Shown: positions 47,985-57,146, counted from the first letter of the stretch. The stretch is DNA of 64,000 nt from an uncultured Oscillospiraceae bacterium (GCA_910588105.1 CAJUQD010000010.1:3058-67057), one strand, 5' to 3'. Translations and numbers: made by a program. Notes: generated by a model not told the origin, from the letters alone.

Positions 47985-48443
47985 GTGAGCGAGGCTGACC
48001 GGATTTCGTTGCTCACCGTATTTCAAACCCTGAAAACCAAAACCGCCCGTCTGCTGGAGCCTATCGTTCAGGCAGAGGGACTCACCCCCCTCCAGGCTTC
48101 CGTACTGCTCCAGCTGGTCCAAAAGGACGCCGCTGTGGGCGACATCAGCGAGGTCACCTGTATGGGCCAGGCCAACGCCTCCTCCCTGTGCAAAAAGCTG
48201 GAGCAGGGCGGCTACCTCACCCGGAGCAGGGACCGGGCCGACGGCCGGGTAGTCACCCTCTCCCTTACCCCCGAGGGGCGGGCGGCGGCGGGGCGCATCC
48301 AAGCAAAGCTGAACCAGTTTCTGGAGCTCATCAACGCCCTCCCGGCGGAACTGCGCGGCGACCTGATGCGCGGTCTTCAGGCCGCCACCCAAATGCTGGA
48401 CTACCTATTTGACCAAACCAAAGGAGACCAAAAATCATGCTGA
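47985..48443 (+). CDS. MarR-family transcriptional regulator
   Basis: 152 residues from GTG 47985 (TTGGAGGTG upstream). Winged-helix core: GLTPLQASVLLQLVQKDAAVG, the recognition helix QANASSLCKKLEQGGYL and the wing SRDRADGRVVTLSLTPEG. It overlaps the ABC gene start by 7 bp, so the regulator and exporter are co-expressed. Likely an efflux repressor responding to a small amphipathic ligand (inference). Confidence 0.92.
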   Translation: MSEADRISLLTVFQTLKTKTARLLEPIVQAEGLTPLQASVLLQLVQKDAAVGDISEVTCMGQANASSLCKKLEQGGYLTRSRDRADGRVVTLSLTPEGRAAAGRIQAKLNQFLELINALPAELRGDLMRGLQAATQMLDYLFDQTKGDQKSC

Positions 48444-51400
48444 AACTTGTTGGCATTACGAAACAGTACACCCTGGGGGGCAATACCATCGACGCCCTGC
48501 GGGGGGTGGATCTGGAGTTCCGGGAAAACGAGTTCGTGTCTATCCTGGGCCCCTCCGGCTGCGGCAAGACCACCACGCTGAACATCATCGGCGGGCTGGA
48601 CCGCTACACCAGCGGCGACCTCATCATCAACGGCCGCTCCACCAAGGACTACAAGGACGGGGACTGGGACGCCTACCGCAACCACTCCATCGGCTTCGTG
48701 TTCCAGAGCTACAACCTGATTTCCCACCAGAGCGTGCTGGCCAACGTGGAGCTGGCGCTCACCCTGGCGGGCGTGTCCAAGAAGGAGCGCCGCCGCCGGG
48801 CGGTGGAGGCGCTGGAACAGGTGGGGCTGGGGGACCAGCTGAACAAGGTGCCGTCGCAAATGTCCGGCGGGCAGATGCAGCGGGTGGCCATCGCCCGGGC
48901 CCTCATCAACGACCCGGACATCCTCCTGGCCGACGAGCCCACCGGCGCGCTGGACAGCGAGACCAGCGTGCAGGTGATGGAGCTTTTGAAGGAGGTGGCC
49001 CGGGACCGGCTGGTCATCATGGTCACCCATAACCCGGAGCTGGCCCAGCAGTACTCCACCCGCATCGTCACTTTGAAGGACGGCAGGGTCACCGGCGACT
49101 CCAACCCCTACCATTCCCAGGAGCAGGCCCCCGTCCTCACCGGGAAGCAGGCCAGGGCGGAGAAAAAGCCCTCCATGTCCTTCCTCACCGCCCTGTCCCT
49201 GTCGCTGACCAACCTGCGCACCAAAATGGGCCGCACGGTGCTCACCGCCTTCGCCGGCTCCATCGGCATCATCGGCATCGCCCTCATCCTGGCCCTGTCC
49301 GCCGGCATCAACGACTATATCAACCAGGTGCAGGAGGACACCCTGTCCAGCTACCCCCTCACCATCCAGGCGGAGAGCACCGACATGACCGCCATGATGG
49401 CCTCCCTCATGGGGGCGCGGCACAGCCAGACCGGGGGCGGGGAGGGCGGCGCCAATCCCGACCCTGACCGGGTGTACGCCTCCACCGTCATGTACGACAT
49501 GATGGACTCCATGCTCAACGCCGAGGTGGAGACCAACAACCTGGTGGCCTTCAAGGAGTACCTGGACAACGGGGGCGGCGGCATCAAGGACATGGCCAAC
49601 ATCCACTACAGCTATGACTTTGACTTCGACATCTACACCCAGGACGAAAACGGGGACATCATCAAATCCGACGTGATGGCCCTGATGCAGGACGCCATGG
49701 CCGCCATGTACGGCGGGGACTACTCGTCCTACTTTGAGCAGATGGGCTCCATGTACTCCGCCATGGACGTGTGGGAGGAGCTGCTCCCCGGCGAGGACGG
49801 CCAGCTCATCGCCCCCCAGGTGCAGGCCGACTATGAGCTGCTGTACGGCGGCTGGCCGGAGGACTACGACGAGGTCATTTTGTTTGTGGACGGAAACAAC
49901 GAGATCTCCGATTTGATGCTCTACGCCCTGGGCCTGATGCCCCACGACGACATGGAGGAGGCCATGGTGTCCATGTCCAAGGGGGAGACGGTGGAGATCG
50001 GTGAGATGAGCTGGGGCTACGAGGAGCTGTGCAGTCTGGGCTTCAAGCTCATCCTCCCGGCGGAGTACTACCAGCACGACCCGGCCACGGACACCTACAC
50101 CGACATGTCCGCCACCGAGGCGGGGATGGATTTCCTCTACAACAGCGAGGACACCGGCATCCGCCTGAAGGTTTCCGGCATTGCCCGGCCCCTGGAGGGA
50201 GGGAACGGGATGCTGTCCGGCGGCATCGGCTACACCAGCGCCCTCACCCGCTTCGCCATCGAGACCACCGGGGAAACCGAAATTCTGAAGACCCAGCTGG
50301 ACGACCCGGACACCGACGTGATCGTCAACCTGCCCTTCCCCAAGGACGACGACGTGGAGCCCACCGAGGAGGAGAAGGCCGAGGCCGTCACGGAACATTT
50401 GAGTACGCTGACCGCCCAGGAGAAAGCGGCGGCCTATGTGGACGTGATGGGCCAGCCCTCCCAGGAGTATGTGGATATGGTGGTGGAGCAGCAGATGGCG
50501 GGCCTCACCCGGCAGGCCATCGAGGACATGATCGTGGAGCAGTACGCGGACGAGATGGGGGTAGACGGGGATACCGTCCGGGGCTACATCGCCGACATGG
50601 ACGATGACGAGCTGTTCTCCAAGGTGGAGGAAGCCATCGCCCAGTCCGTTCGGGAGCAGTATGCCCAGGGGATCCAGGACCAGCTGGGGGCCATGAGCCA
50701 GGACCAGCTGGCCGCCATGCTGGACGCGGCGGCGGATTCGGACGCCTCCCCCCTCCCCATGCCGGTGGAGCCGCTGGAGCCGTGGCAGTTTGTCTACCTC
50801 TACGACCACTATATGCCCCCCACCCGGTCCTCCTCCACCTATGAGGACAACCTGGACCTGCTGGGCTATACCCGGCTGGACTCCCCCTCCGCCATCAGCA
50901 TCTACGCCACCACCTTCGCCCAGAAGGACGAGATCGCCGACCTGATCCAGGCCTACAACGACGGCGTGGACAACGAGGAGGACGAGATCACCTACACCGA
51001 CTATGTGGCATTGCTCATGAGCTCCATCACCGGCATCATCAGCGGCATCAGCTACCTGCTCATCGCTTTTGTGTCTATCTCCCTGGTGGTGTCGTCCATC
51101 ATGATCGGCATCATCACCAACATCTCCGTGCTGGAGCGCACCAAGGAGATCGGCATTCTCCGGGCCGTGGGCGCGTCCAAGCGGGACGTGTCCCGGGTGT
51201 TCAACGCCGAGACCCTCATTGTGGGGCTGGCGGCGGGGGTGCTGGGCATCCTGGTGAGCGTGGCGGCCACCTTCCCCATCAACGCCATCATCCACAACCT
51301 GACGGGGCTGGACGACCTCACCGCCGTGCTGCCCGCCGGGGCGGGGGCCATCCTGGTGTGCATCAGCGTGGCACTCACCGTGTTCGCGGGGCTGATGCCC

Positions 51401-51451
51401 TCCCGTGGCGCGGCCAAGAAGGACCCGGTGGAGGCGCTGAGGAGCGAGTAA
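48437..51451 (+). CDS. Fused MacB-type ABC exporter (ATPase + FtsX permease)
   Basis: 1004 residues. Residues 1-225 form the ATPase: Walker A GPSGCGKTT, signature MSGGQMQR, Walker B ILLADEPTGALD, H-loop VTHNPE. After a linker, an FtsX-type permease begins near residue 250 (MGRTVLTAFAGSIGIIGIALI). A large extracytoplasmic domain of about 550 residues follows, rich in acidic residues, then three C-terminal helices (ITGIISGISYLLIAFVSISLV and following). The layout is that of MacB/BceB-like mechanotransmission pumps fused in one chain. Substrate unknown; regulator is MarR. Confidence 0.93.
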   Translation: MLKLVGITKQYTLGGNTIDALRGVDLEFRENEFVSILGPSGCGKTTTLNIIGGLDRYTSGDLIINGRSTKDYKDGDWDAYRNHSIGFVFQSYNLISHQSVLANVELALTLAGVSKKERRRRAVEALEQVGLGDQLNKVPSQMSGGQMQRVAIARALINDPDILLADEPTGALDSETSVQVMELLKEVARDRLVIMVTHNPELAQQYSTRIVTLKDGRVTGDSNPYHSQEQAPVLTGKQARAEKKPSMSFLTALSLSLTNLRTKMGRTVLTAFAGSIGIIGIALILALSAGINDYINQVQEDTLSSYPLTIQAESTDMTAMMASLMGARHSQTGGGEGGANPDPDRVYASTVMYDMMDSMLNAEVETNNLVAFKEYLDNGGGGIKDMANIHYSYDFDFDIYTQDENGDIIKSDVMALMQDAMAAMYGGDYSSYFEQMGSMYSAMDVWEELLPGEDGQLIAPQVQADYELLYGGWPEDYDEVILFVDGNNEISDLMLYALGLMPHDDMEEAMVSMSKGETVEIGEMSWGYEELCSLGFKLILPAEYYQHDPATDTYTDMSATEAGMDFLYNSEDTGIRLKVSGIARPLEGGNGMLSGGIGYTSALTRFAIETTGETEILKTQLDDPDTDVIVNLPFPKDDDVEPTEEEKAEAVTEHLSTLTAQEKAAAYVDVMGQPSQEYVDMVVEQQMAGLTRQAIEDMIVEQYADEMGVDGDTVRGYIADMDDDELFSKVEEAIAQSVREQYAQGIQDQLGAMSQDQLAAMLDAAADSDASPLPMPVEPLEPWQFVYLYDHYMPPTRSSSTYEDNLDLLGYTRLDSPSAISIYATTFAQKDEIADLIQAYNDGVDNEEDEITYTDYVALLMSSITGIISGISYLLIAFVSISLVVSSIMIGIITNISVLERTKEIGILRAVGASKRDVSRVFNAETLIVGLAAGVLGILVSVAATFPINAIIHNLTGLDDLTAVLPAGAGAILVCISVALTVFAGLMPSRGAAKKDPVEALRSE

Positions 51452-51581
51452 AGAAGCGTGAGGGCAGGCGCATAGGGGGCTTGGAGCGAAGCGGGGAAAA
51501 AGCCCCGCCGCGCCGCGCGGGGCTGGTCTTGCCCGAGACAGAGCGAAAGCGACCCGGCCATGCGCCCAACCCGAGCGTGAC
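51452..51581 (-). repeat. R1 repeat, inverted copy after the ABC exporter
   Basis: Minus strand: TCACGCTCGGGTTGG...GGGTCGCTTTCGCTCTGTCTCGGGCAAG...GGGGCTTTTTCCCCGCTTCGCTCCAAGC...CTCACGCTTCT. It starts at the base after the ABC stop codon. Confidence 0.85.
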
Positions 51582-51620
51582 AATAGCGGCAGTCAAAGAG
51601 ACACCAGGAGGGCAAGAACC

Positions 51621-52061
51621 ATGGAGCTGATTGTCAAGCATTTTTCCCAGCTCACCCGGGACGAGCTGTTTGAGATCTACAAGCTGCGGGTGGCGGTGTT
51701 CATCGTGGAGCAGCAGTGCGCCTACCCGGAGGTGGACGAGTACGACCCTGCCGCCTACCACCTGTGGCTGCACGATGAAGATGGCATCCAGGCCTACCTG
51801 CGCCTGCTGCCCCCCCACACCACCTTCGACACCGTGTCTATCGGCCGGGTCATCGCGGTGAAGCGCCGCCAAGGCCTGGGTGGGCGTATCGTGGCCGAGG
51901 GCATCCGCGCCGCCCAGGAGAAATTCGGGGCGGACACCATCACCATTGAGGCCCAGACCTACGCCAGGGAACTCTACGAGAAGGCGGGCTTCGTCCAGAC
52001 CTCCCAGGAATTTCTGGAGGACGGCATCCCCCACATCCGAATGGTGTGGAACAAGCCGTGA
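51621..52061 (+). CDS. ElaA-type GNAT acetyltransferase
   Basis: 146 residues: LTRDELFEIYKLRVAVFIVEQ, CAYPEVDEYDPAAYHLWLHD, SIGRVIAVKRRQGLGGRIV (acetyl-CoA loop) and YARELYEKAGFVQTSQEFLEDGIPH (split motif) are the ElaA pattern. Substrate unknown. AGGAGGG precedes ATG 51621. Confidence 0.92.
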   Translation: MELIVKHFSQLTRDELFEIYKLRVAVFIVEQQCAYPEVDEYDPAAYHLWLHDEDGIQAYLRLLPPHTTFDTVSIGRVIAVKRRQGLGGRIVAEGIRAAQEKFGADTITIEAQTYARELYEKAGFVQTSQEFLEDGIPHIRMVWNKP

Positions 52062-52071
52062 ACTGAAGCAG

Positions 52072-52100
52072 AGGGCGGCTGCCGCTGGCAGCCGCCCTTT
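52072..52100 (+). terminator. Terminator of the elaA-like gene
   Basis: Perfect 12-bp stem (52072-52083 with 52087-52098, loop GCT), short T tract. Confidence 0.75.
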
Positions 52101-52148
52101 CCCCTTGCGTTTTTTGAGCGTTGTGATATAATTGATCGGACATTGAGC

Positions 52149-52313
52149 CAGGGCTTGTTAAAAATCGCCAACATGCCCAAGCGGCGTGTCTTTTCCTGCC
52201 ATACGGCGTTGATTTGACTTGAAATACACAAAGTATTTCTGCGCCAAGCCGCCTTGCCTGGCGAAAAAATCCCTCGCCGCTGGGCACATCACCAATTTTC
52301 AAACAGCACCTAG
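52149..52313 (-). repeat. R2 dispersed repeat, inverted copy
   Basis: Minus strand reads CTAGGTGCTG, TTTGAAAATTG, GCCCAGCGGCGAGGGATTTTTTCGCC (split), GGCGCAGAAATACTTTGTG, TATTTCAAG ... AACAAGCCCTGG, matching the copy at 45588 throughout. Confidence 0.85.
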
Positions 52314-52328
52314 ATTGGAGAAATTCCC

Positions 52329-52742
52329 ATGGATTACTTTCACCTGTCCGCGCCGCAGGACACCGTGGAGCGCCTCAGCACCCTGGGGCTGGCCCACCTG
52401 GGCGACGGGGTGTACGAGCTGATGGTGCGCTCCTGGCTGTGCCTCCACGGCAAGGCCACCAACACCGGGCTTCACAAGGCGGCGGTCAAGTACGTGTCCG
52501 CCCCCGCCCAGGCCAAATTGGTACACGCCATCCTGCCCCTTTTGAGCGGGGAAGAGCAAGCCGTCTACCGCCGGGGGCGCAACAGCCACACCGCCGCCGT
52601 CCCCCGAGGGTCCAGCGTAGGCGAGTACCACGCCGCCACGGCGCTGGAGTCCCTGTTCGGCTGGCTGTACCTGCAAGGGAAAACGGAGCGCCTGAACGAA
52701 TTGTTTGAAGCCATGATGGAGGAGGCCGCCCATGCCTTTTGA
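52329..52742 (+). CDS. mrnC: Mini-ribonuclease 3
   Basis: 137 residues, RNase III-like without the dsRNA-binding domain; it trims 23S rRNA ends in Firmicutes. LAHLGDGVYELMVR holds the catalytic aspartate, GRNSHT and EYHAATALESLFGWLYLQGK hold the second acidic cluster. GGAG precedes ATG 52329 at 7 bases. Its last codons (GCC CAT GCC TTT TGA) contain a 12-base match to the rqcH start. Confidence 0.93.
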   Translation: MDYFHLSAPQDTVERLSTLGLAHLGDGVYELMVRSWLCLHGKATNTGLHKAAVKYVSAPAQAKLVHAILPLLSGEEQAVYRRGRNSHTAAVPRGSSVGEYHAATALESLFGWLYLQGKTERLNELFEAMMEEAAHAF

Positions 52743-52891
52743 CTCGCCGGCGCAAAGTCCGCTCTGCTCACAGCACCCTTGCGGCCGCTCCTCACGCCGC
52801 TCCCTTGCGCCTCCTCTCCCCACAAAGCCAGAGGACGGCTTTGCGGGGGCCCCATATTTGTTTGGGAGGAACCATAATTATGCCTTTTGAC
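52732..52891 (+). repeat. 12-bp direct repeat flanking an R4-type insertion between mrnC and rqcH
   Basis: ATGCCTTTTGAC occurs at 52732-52743 (end of mrnC) and again at 52880-52891 (start of rqcH). The 136 bases between include the R4 hairpin element (52811-52851: CTCCTCTCCCCACAAAGCC, with near-perfect 12-bp arms 52818-52829 and 52837-52848). The first copy also has a good ribosome site (GGAGGAGG), which suggests the ancestral rqcH start overlapped the mrnC stop. Confidence 0.75.
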
Positions 52892-54649
52892 GCTATCTTT
52901 ATGACCGCCCTGGCCGGAGAACTGCGGGAAAAGCTCACCGGCGGCAAGGTGGACAAGCTCTACCAGCCCGCCCGGGACGAGGCGGTGCTCCACATGCGGG
53001 CCGGGCGGGACAACGTGCGGCTGCTGCTGTCCGCCAGCCCCGCCCACCCCAGGGCCCAGCTCACCCGCGTCCCCCGGGAAAACCCGGAGACGCCCCCCAT
53101 GTTCTGTATGCTGCTGCGCAAGCACTTCACCGGCGCGCGGCTGCTGGAGCTCGCCCAGCCCTCCATGGAACGGCTGCTGGACTTCCGCTTTGAGACGCTG
53201 GACGAGCTGGGCGACCGGGTGGAGCGGCGGCTGGTGCTGGAGTGCATCGGGCGCAAGTCCAACCTCATCATGCTGGACGGCGCGGGGCGGATCACCGACT
53301 GCATGCGCCGGGCGGACGGGGATCTGTCCGCCCGGCGGCCCGTGATGCCGGGGCTGTTCTACGCCCCCCCCGAGCCCACCGGGCGGCTGGACCCCTCTGC
53401 CATGCCCCCCGATGAACTGCGCGCCTTCGTGCTGCAAAACGCTCCGGAGGGGGACGGCCAGGGCAGATGGCTGCTGGACACCTTCAACGGCCTGTCCCCC
53501 CTGGCCGCCCGGGAGCTGGCCTTTCAGGGGGAGGGCACCCGGGAGGGGCTGGCAAACCGCCTGGAGCTGCTGATGGACCGGGTGCGGGCGGGGGACTTCA
53601 CCCCCATTGTCCTTGTCCGGGACGGCAAGCCCTTTGACTTCACCTTCATGCCGGTGCTGCAATACGGCCCCTCGGTGGAGCTGCGCCGCTATCCCACCTT
53701 CTCCCAGCTGCTGGACGATTTCTACGAGCAGAAGGAGGCCCAGGAGCGGGTGAAGCAGCGGGGCCAGGACTTCATCCGCTCCGTCACCCAGGCCCGCAAC
53801 CGCACGGCCAAAAAGATCGCCAACCAGGAGGGCGACCTGGCCAAAACCGCGGACCGGGAAAAGCTGCGCCAGTACGGCGACATCATCACCACCAACCTCC
53901 ACGCCATGTCCAAGGGGCAGGCGGCGCTGCGGGCGCAGAACTACTACGATCCCCTGGGGGGGGACGCGGACATCCCCCTGGACCCCTTGCTCACCCCCCA
54001 GCAAAATGCCGCCAGATACTACAAGGACTACAAAAAGGCCCAGAAGGCGGAGGAAATGCTCACCCTCCAGCTGGAGAAAAACCGGGCGGAGCTGTCCTAT
54101 CTGGACAGCGTACTGCAAATGATTTCCCTGTCCGAGGGGGACCGGGACCTCCAGGAAATCCGCCAGGAGCTGATGGACAACGGCTACCTCAAGCAGCACA
54201 AAAAGAAAATGACCGCCAAGGGCAAGGTGAAAATCGTCCACGCCAAACCCATGGAGTTCCGCTCCAGCGTGGGGCTGGCCATTTTGGTGGGCAAGAACAA
54301 CAGCCAGAACGACCGGCTCACCCTCAAGGACGCGGACAAGCGGGATCTGTGGCTCCACGCCCAAAAGCTCCACGGCTCCCATGTGATTTTGAAAACCGGC
54401 GGCGTAGAGCCGGACGAGGCGTCCCTCACCGAGGCGGCCATGCTGGCGGCCTGGTTCTCCCAGGGCCGGGATTCTGGCCAGGTGCCGGTGGACTACACCC
54501 CTGTCAAGGCGGTGAAAAAACCCGCCGGGGCCAAGCCGGGGTATGTCATTTACAGCACCTGCCGCACGGTGTACGTTACCCCCAGCGAAGAGCTGGTGCG
54601 GCGGCTTCGGGACGGGAAAAAGGAAGGGGGCGCGGCGCGCTATGTGTGA
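52880..54649 (+). CDS. rqcH: RqcH/NFACT-family ribosome quality control factor
   Basis: 589 residues. NFACT-N at residues 1-190 (TGGKVDKLYQPARDE, MFCMLLRKHFTGARL, ECIGRKSNLIM), a helical middle (QERVKQRGQDFIRS... and a coiled coil near 400-440), then the NFACT-R/DUF814 domain (VGKNNSQNDRLTLKDAD; DLWLHAQKLHGSHVIL; AAWFSQGRDSGQVPVDYT). In Bacillus RqcH binds stalled 50S subunits and recruits tRNA-Ala to add alanine tails. ATG 52880 follows GGGAGGAA. The frame is open upstream but only through the inserted repeat. Confidence 0.93.
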   Translation: MPFDAIFMTALAGELREKLTGGKVDKLYQPARDEAVLHMRAGRDNVRLLLSASPAHPRAQLTRVPRENPETPPMFCMLLRKHFTGARLLELAQPSMERLLDFRFETLDELGDRVERRLVLECIGRKSNLIMLDGAGRITDCMRRADGDLSARRPVMPGLFYAPPEPTGRLDPSAMPPDELRAFVLQNAPEGDGQGRWLLDTFNGLSPLAARELAFQGEGTREGLANRLELLMDRVRAGDFTPIVLVRDGKPFDFTFMPVLQYGPSVELRRYPTFSQLLDDFYEQKEAQERVKQRGQDFIRSVTQARNRTAKKIANQEGDLAKTADREKLRQYGDIITTNLHAMSKGQAALRAQNYYDPLGGDADIPLDPLLTPQQNAARYYKDYKKAQKAEEMLTLQLEKNRAELSYLDSVLQMISLSEGDRDLQEIRQELMDNGYLKQHKKKMTAKGKVKIVHAKPMEFRSSVGLAILVGKNNSQNDRLTLKDADKRDLWLHAQKLHGSHVILKTGGVEPDEASLTEAAMLAAWFSQGRDSGQVPVDYTPVKAVKKPAGAKPGYVIYSTCRTVYVTPSEELVRRLRDGKKEGGAARYV

Positions 54650-55097
54650 GTTGATGCCAAACCGGGACCTGCGCCAATGCGCCCGGCAGTCTATCGCCCT
54701 GCGCCTCCAGTCCCCCGCCCAGGCGTGGCCCCGCTTTGGCCGGGACCTGACGCTGGTGGACGAGGACGGCCCGGACGGCTCGCTGCTCTTCGCCTGCCGC
54801 ACCGACCCGTCCATGTCCAACCCCCTGGGCATCGTCCACGGCGGGATCACCGCCGCCCTGCTGGACACCTGCATGGGGGTCACCTGCTCCGCTCAGTGCG
54901 GCCGGGCCGCCACCCCCACCGTCACCCTGACCGTCAACTATGTCCGCCCCGTCCCCCTGGACGCCCAGCTGCGGGTGCGCACCCGCACGGTGCGCATCGG
55001 CCGCTCCACCGGCCAGCTGTCCGCCGAGGTGTCCCCGGCGGGCCGCCCGGACGAGGTATTCGCCACCGCCACGGGGGTATACGCCATCCGGCGGTGA
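54642..55097 (+). CDS. PaaI-like hotdog thioesterase
   Basis: 151 residues. NPLGIVHGGITAALLDTCMG is the hotdog helix with catalytic acidic residue, and VTLTVNYVRPVPLDAQLRVR the following strands, typical of PaaI/YdiI acyl-CoA thioesterases. ATG 54642 overlaps the rqcH stop by 8 bp. GGAAGGGGG lies upstream. Substrate unknown. Confidence 0.88.
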   Translation: MCELMPNRDLRQCARQSIALRLQSPAQAWPRFGRDLTLVDEDGPDGSLLFACRTDPSMSNPLGIVHGGITAALLDTCMGVTCSAQCGRAATPTVTLTVNYVRPVPLDAQLRVRTRTVRIGRSTGQLSAEVSPAGRPDEVFATATGVYAIRR

Positions 55098-55116
55098 ATA
55101 CAGCTTCTCAAGTAAA

Positions 55117-55148
55117 AAGGGCCGCCCCTCTGCAAAGGGGCGGCCTTT
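55117..55148. terminator. Bidirectional terminator between thioesterase and pullulanase genes
   Basis: 10-bp stem (55120-55129 with 55136-55145), A tract before and T tract after. Confidence 0.85.
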
Positions 55149-55150
55149 CC

Positions 55151-57088
55151 TCATCCCTGTTTCATCAGCAGCGTCCCGCTGCAGGGGGGCACCGTCACCC
55201 AGTTTCCGTGGGAGATGAGGGGCCGGTGCTGGTCGGCGTTCACGCCGTCCGCCCGGATTGTCCACCGCCCGGAGGGCAGCTGGATGGCGTAGTCGTGGCC
55301 GGTGGCGTTGTAGGCCACAAACAGCAGCTCCCCACAGGGGCCGCCCCCCTCCACCTGGAAGGACACAACCCCTTCCCGGTACACGTTGGGCTCCACAATG
55401 CGCCCGCCCGCCCCGGGGCCCTTGTCGCACAGCCCCGGCAGGGACTTGCGCAGCCGGATGAGCTGGCGGTAGTAGTCGGTCAGGCCGCCGAAGCTCCAGG
55501 CCCGGTGCCAGTCCAGCCGGTTGACCTCGGGGGAGGATTTGTAGCTGTTGTGGTCCCCCAGCTTGGTGCGGCCAAACTCCTCCCCCGCCTGGAGGAACAG
55601 GTTCCCCTGGCAGGTGAAGCACACAAAGGCGGCCAGCCTGTTCTGGGCCAGCAGGTCGTCCCGGGGCTCCTGGTAGCACACCGCCCCGCCCGGACCGGGG
55701 GAACACAGCGCCAGCTTATCCCAAAGGGTATAGTTATCGTGGGCGGACACATAGTTGACCACCTGGGAGCAGGCCCGGGGCTTGAAGTCGCCCACGCCCC
55801 CCGTCCAGCCGGCGGCGGCGCACAGGATGGTCTCCCCCAGCCCCACTCCGCCGTTGACAAAGCCGGGCTGCTCACAGTGGAAGCAGTCGCCCTTGATGGC
55901 GTCCCGGGTGGTATCGCAGAACATGCCGATGCGGGGATCCAGCAGGGAGGCGCTGTCCTTCATGGGGGAAACGCTTCCCGGCTCCATAGGGGAATCCGCC
56001 GCCCGCCAGGGCTCGCCGTATACCAGCTTTTCCCCCTTGCCGAAGGCGGCGTCCAGCGCCCTCTGGATGCGGTTCATCAGCTCCACGGTCAAAAGGCCCA
56101 TCAGGTCGAAGCGGAAGCCGTCGATATGGTATTCCTTCGCCCAGTACAGCACCGAGTGGACAATATAGTTGTCCGCCATGGCCCGCCCCGCCGCGATGTC
56201 GTTGCCGCAGCCGGAACCGTTGGACAGCGTCCCGTCCGGCCATCGGCGGTAGTAATACCCGGGCGCGGACCGCTCCAACCAGGAGTCGGCGGCATAGGTG
56301 TGGTTATACACCACGTCCATCACCACCCGCAGGCCGTTTTCATGGAGCGCCTGCACCATCTCCTTGCACTCCCGGATGCGCACCGCCCCATCGGCCGGAT
56401 CGGTGGAATAGCTGCCCTCGGGCACGTTGTAGTTCATGGGGTCGTAGCCCCAGTTAAACTGGCTGCCGTCCCCCTCCTCGTCCACCGAGCCAAAATCGTA
56501 AATGGGCAAAAGCTGGACATGGGTGACCCCCAGCCCCTTCAAATGCTCCATGCACAGGGGGAGGCGGCCCTTCCCGTCCCTCCAGGCGAAGGCCTTGAAC
56601 CTGCCGCGGTACTCCTCCGGCACGCCGCTGTCCGGGTGGTGGGAGAAGTCCTTCACGTGGAGCTCATAGATGATGTTCTCCGGCGGGAGGGGGGGCGCCG
56701 CGTCCCGGCTGAAGCCCTCCGGGTCGGTGCGCGCCAGATCCACCGCCATGCTCCGCTTCCCGTTGCGGCCGCAGGCGGCGGCGTAAGGGTCGGCGGTGAG
56801 GGCGGTATCCCCCTCCACCGTCACCTCGAAGTCATAGTAGACGCCGTGGAGATCCCCCTCCACCGCGCAGCTCCACACCCCCCGGTCCCCCAGCCCCAGC
56901 AGCCGGTGGTCAAACCAGGGCCCGGCAGTGTCGTGCCGGTATAAAAACAGCTCCACCCCGGAGGCCTCCGGGCTCCAGAGCTTGAATACCGTCCGGTCCG
57001 GGGTGCACACGGCCCCAAGATCGCAGCCCTCATAGGCGTACCGGCGGTCAAATTCCCTGTCAAAGCGCGTATGATTTCTCACACTCAT
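55151..57088 (-). CDS. pulA: Type I pullulanase (GH13 alpha-1,6 debranching enzyme)
   Basis: 645 residues. An N-terminal CBM48-like domain (TVFKLWSPEASGVELFLYR) precedes a GH13 barrel. The pullulanase-specific FNWGYDPMNYNVPEGSY is near residue 225. Catalytic regions: VVMDVVYNHT (I), GFRFDLMGLL with the nucleophile (II), VYGEPW with the acid/base (III), SAHDNYTLWD (IV). No signal peptide, so it acts inside the cell on glycogen or imported maltodextrin branches. ATG 57088 is chosen over an upstream TTG-type start. Confidence 0.93.
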   Translation of the reverse strand: MSVRNHTRFDREFDRRYAYEGCDLGAVCTPDRTVFKLWSPEASGVELFLYRHDTAGPWFDHRLLGLGDRGVWSCAVEGDLHGVYYDFEVTVEGDTALTADPYAAACGRNGKRSMAVDLARTDPEGFSRDAAPPLPPENIIYELHVKDFSHHPDSGVPEEYRGRFKAFAWRDGKGRLPLCMEHLKGLGVTHVQLLPIYDFGSVDEEGDGSQFNWGYDPMNYNVPEGSYSTDPADGAVRIRECKEMVQALHENGLRVVMDVVYNHTYAADSWLERSAPGYYYRRWPDGTLSNGSGCGNDIAAGRAMADNYIVHSVLYWAKEYHIDGFRFDLMGLLTVELMNRIQRALDAAFGKGEKLVYGEPWRAADSPMEPGSVSPMKDSASLLDPRIGMFCDTTRDAIKGDCFHCEQPGFVNGGVGLGETILCAAAGWTGGVGDFKPRACSQVVNYVSAHDNYTLWDKLALCSPGPGGAVCYQEPRDDLLAQNRLAAFVCFTCQGNLFLQAGEEFGRTKLGDHNSYKSSPEVNRLDWHRAWSFGGLTDYYRQLIRLRKSLPGLCDKGPGAGGRIVEPNVYREGVVSFQVEGGGPCGELLFVAYNATGHDYAIQLPSGRWTIRADGVNADQHRPLISHGNWVTVPPCSGTLLMKQG

Positions 57089-57146
57089 TCCCCACAGCAC
57101 TAAAATGGCTTGTCAAAACCATCCGGAAATCTTGCCCGGTTTTTCT

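Noticed and set aside
48401..51583. Open frame of 1060 codons antisense to the ABC exporter
   Set aside because: Same codon-shadow effect; no motif, no ribosome site, and the sense strand has complete ABC motifs.
52149..52313. Small protein with KYTKYFCAK pattern in R2
   Set aside because: Both R2 copies differ by changes without codon bias and lack ribosome sites; read as a non-coding repeat.
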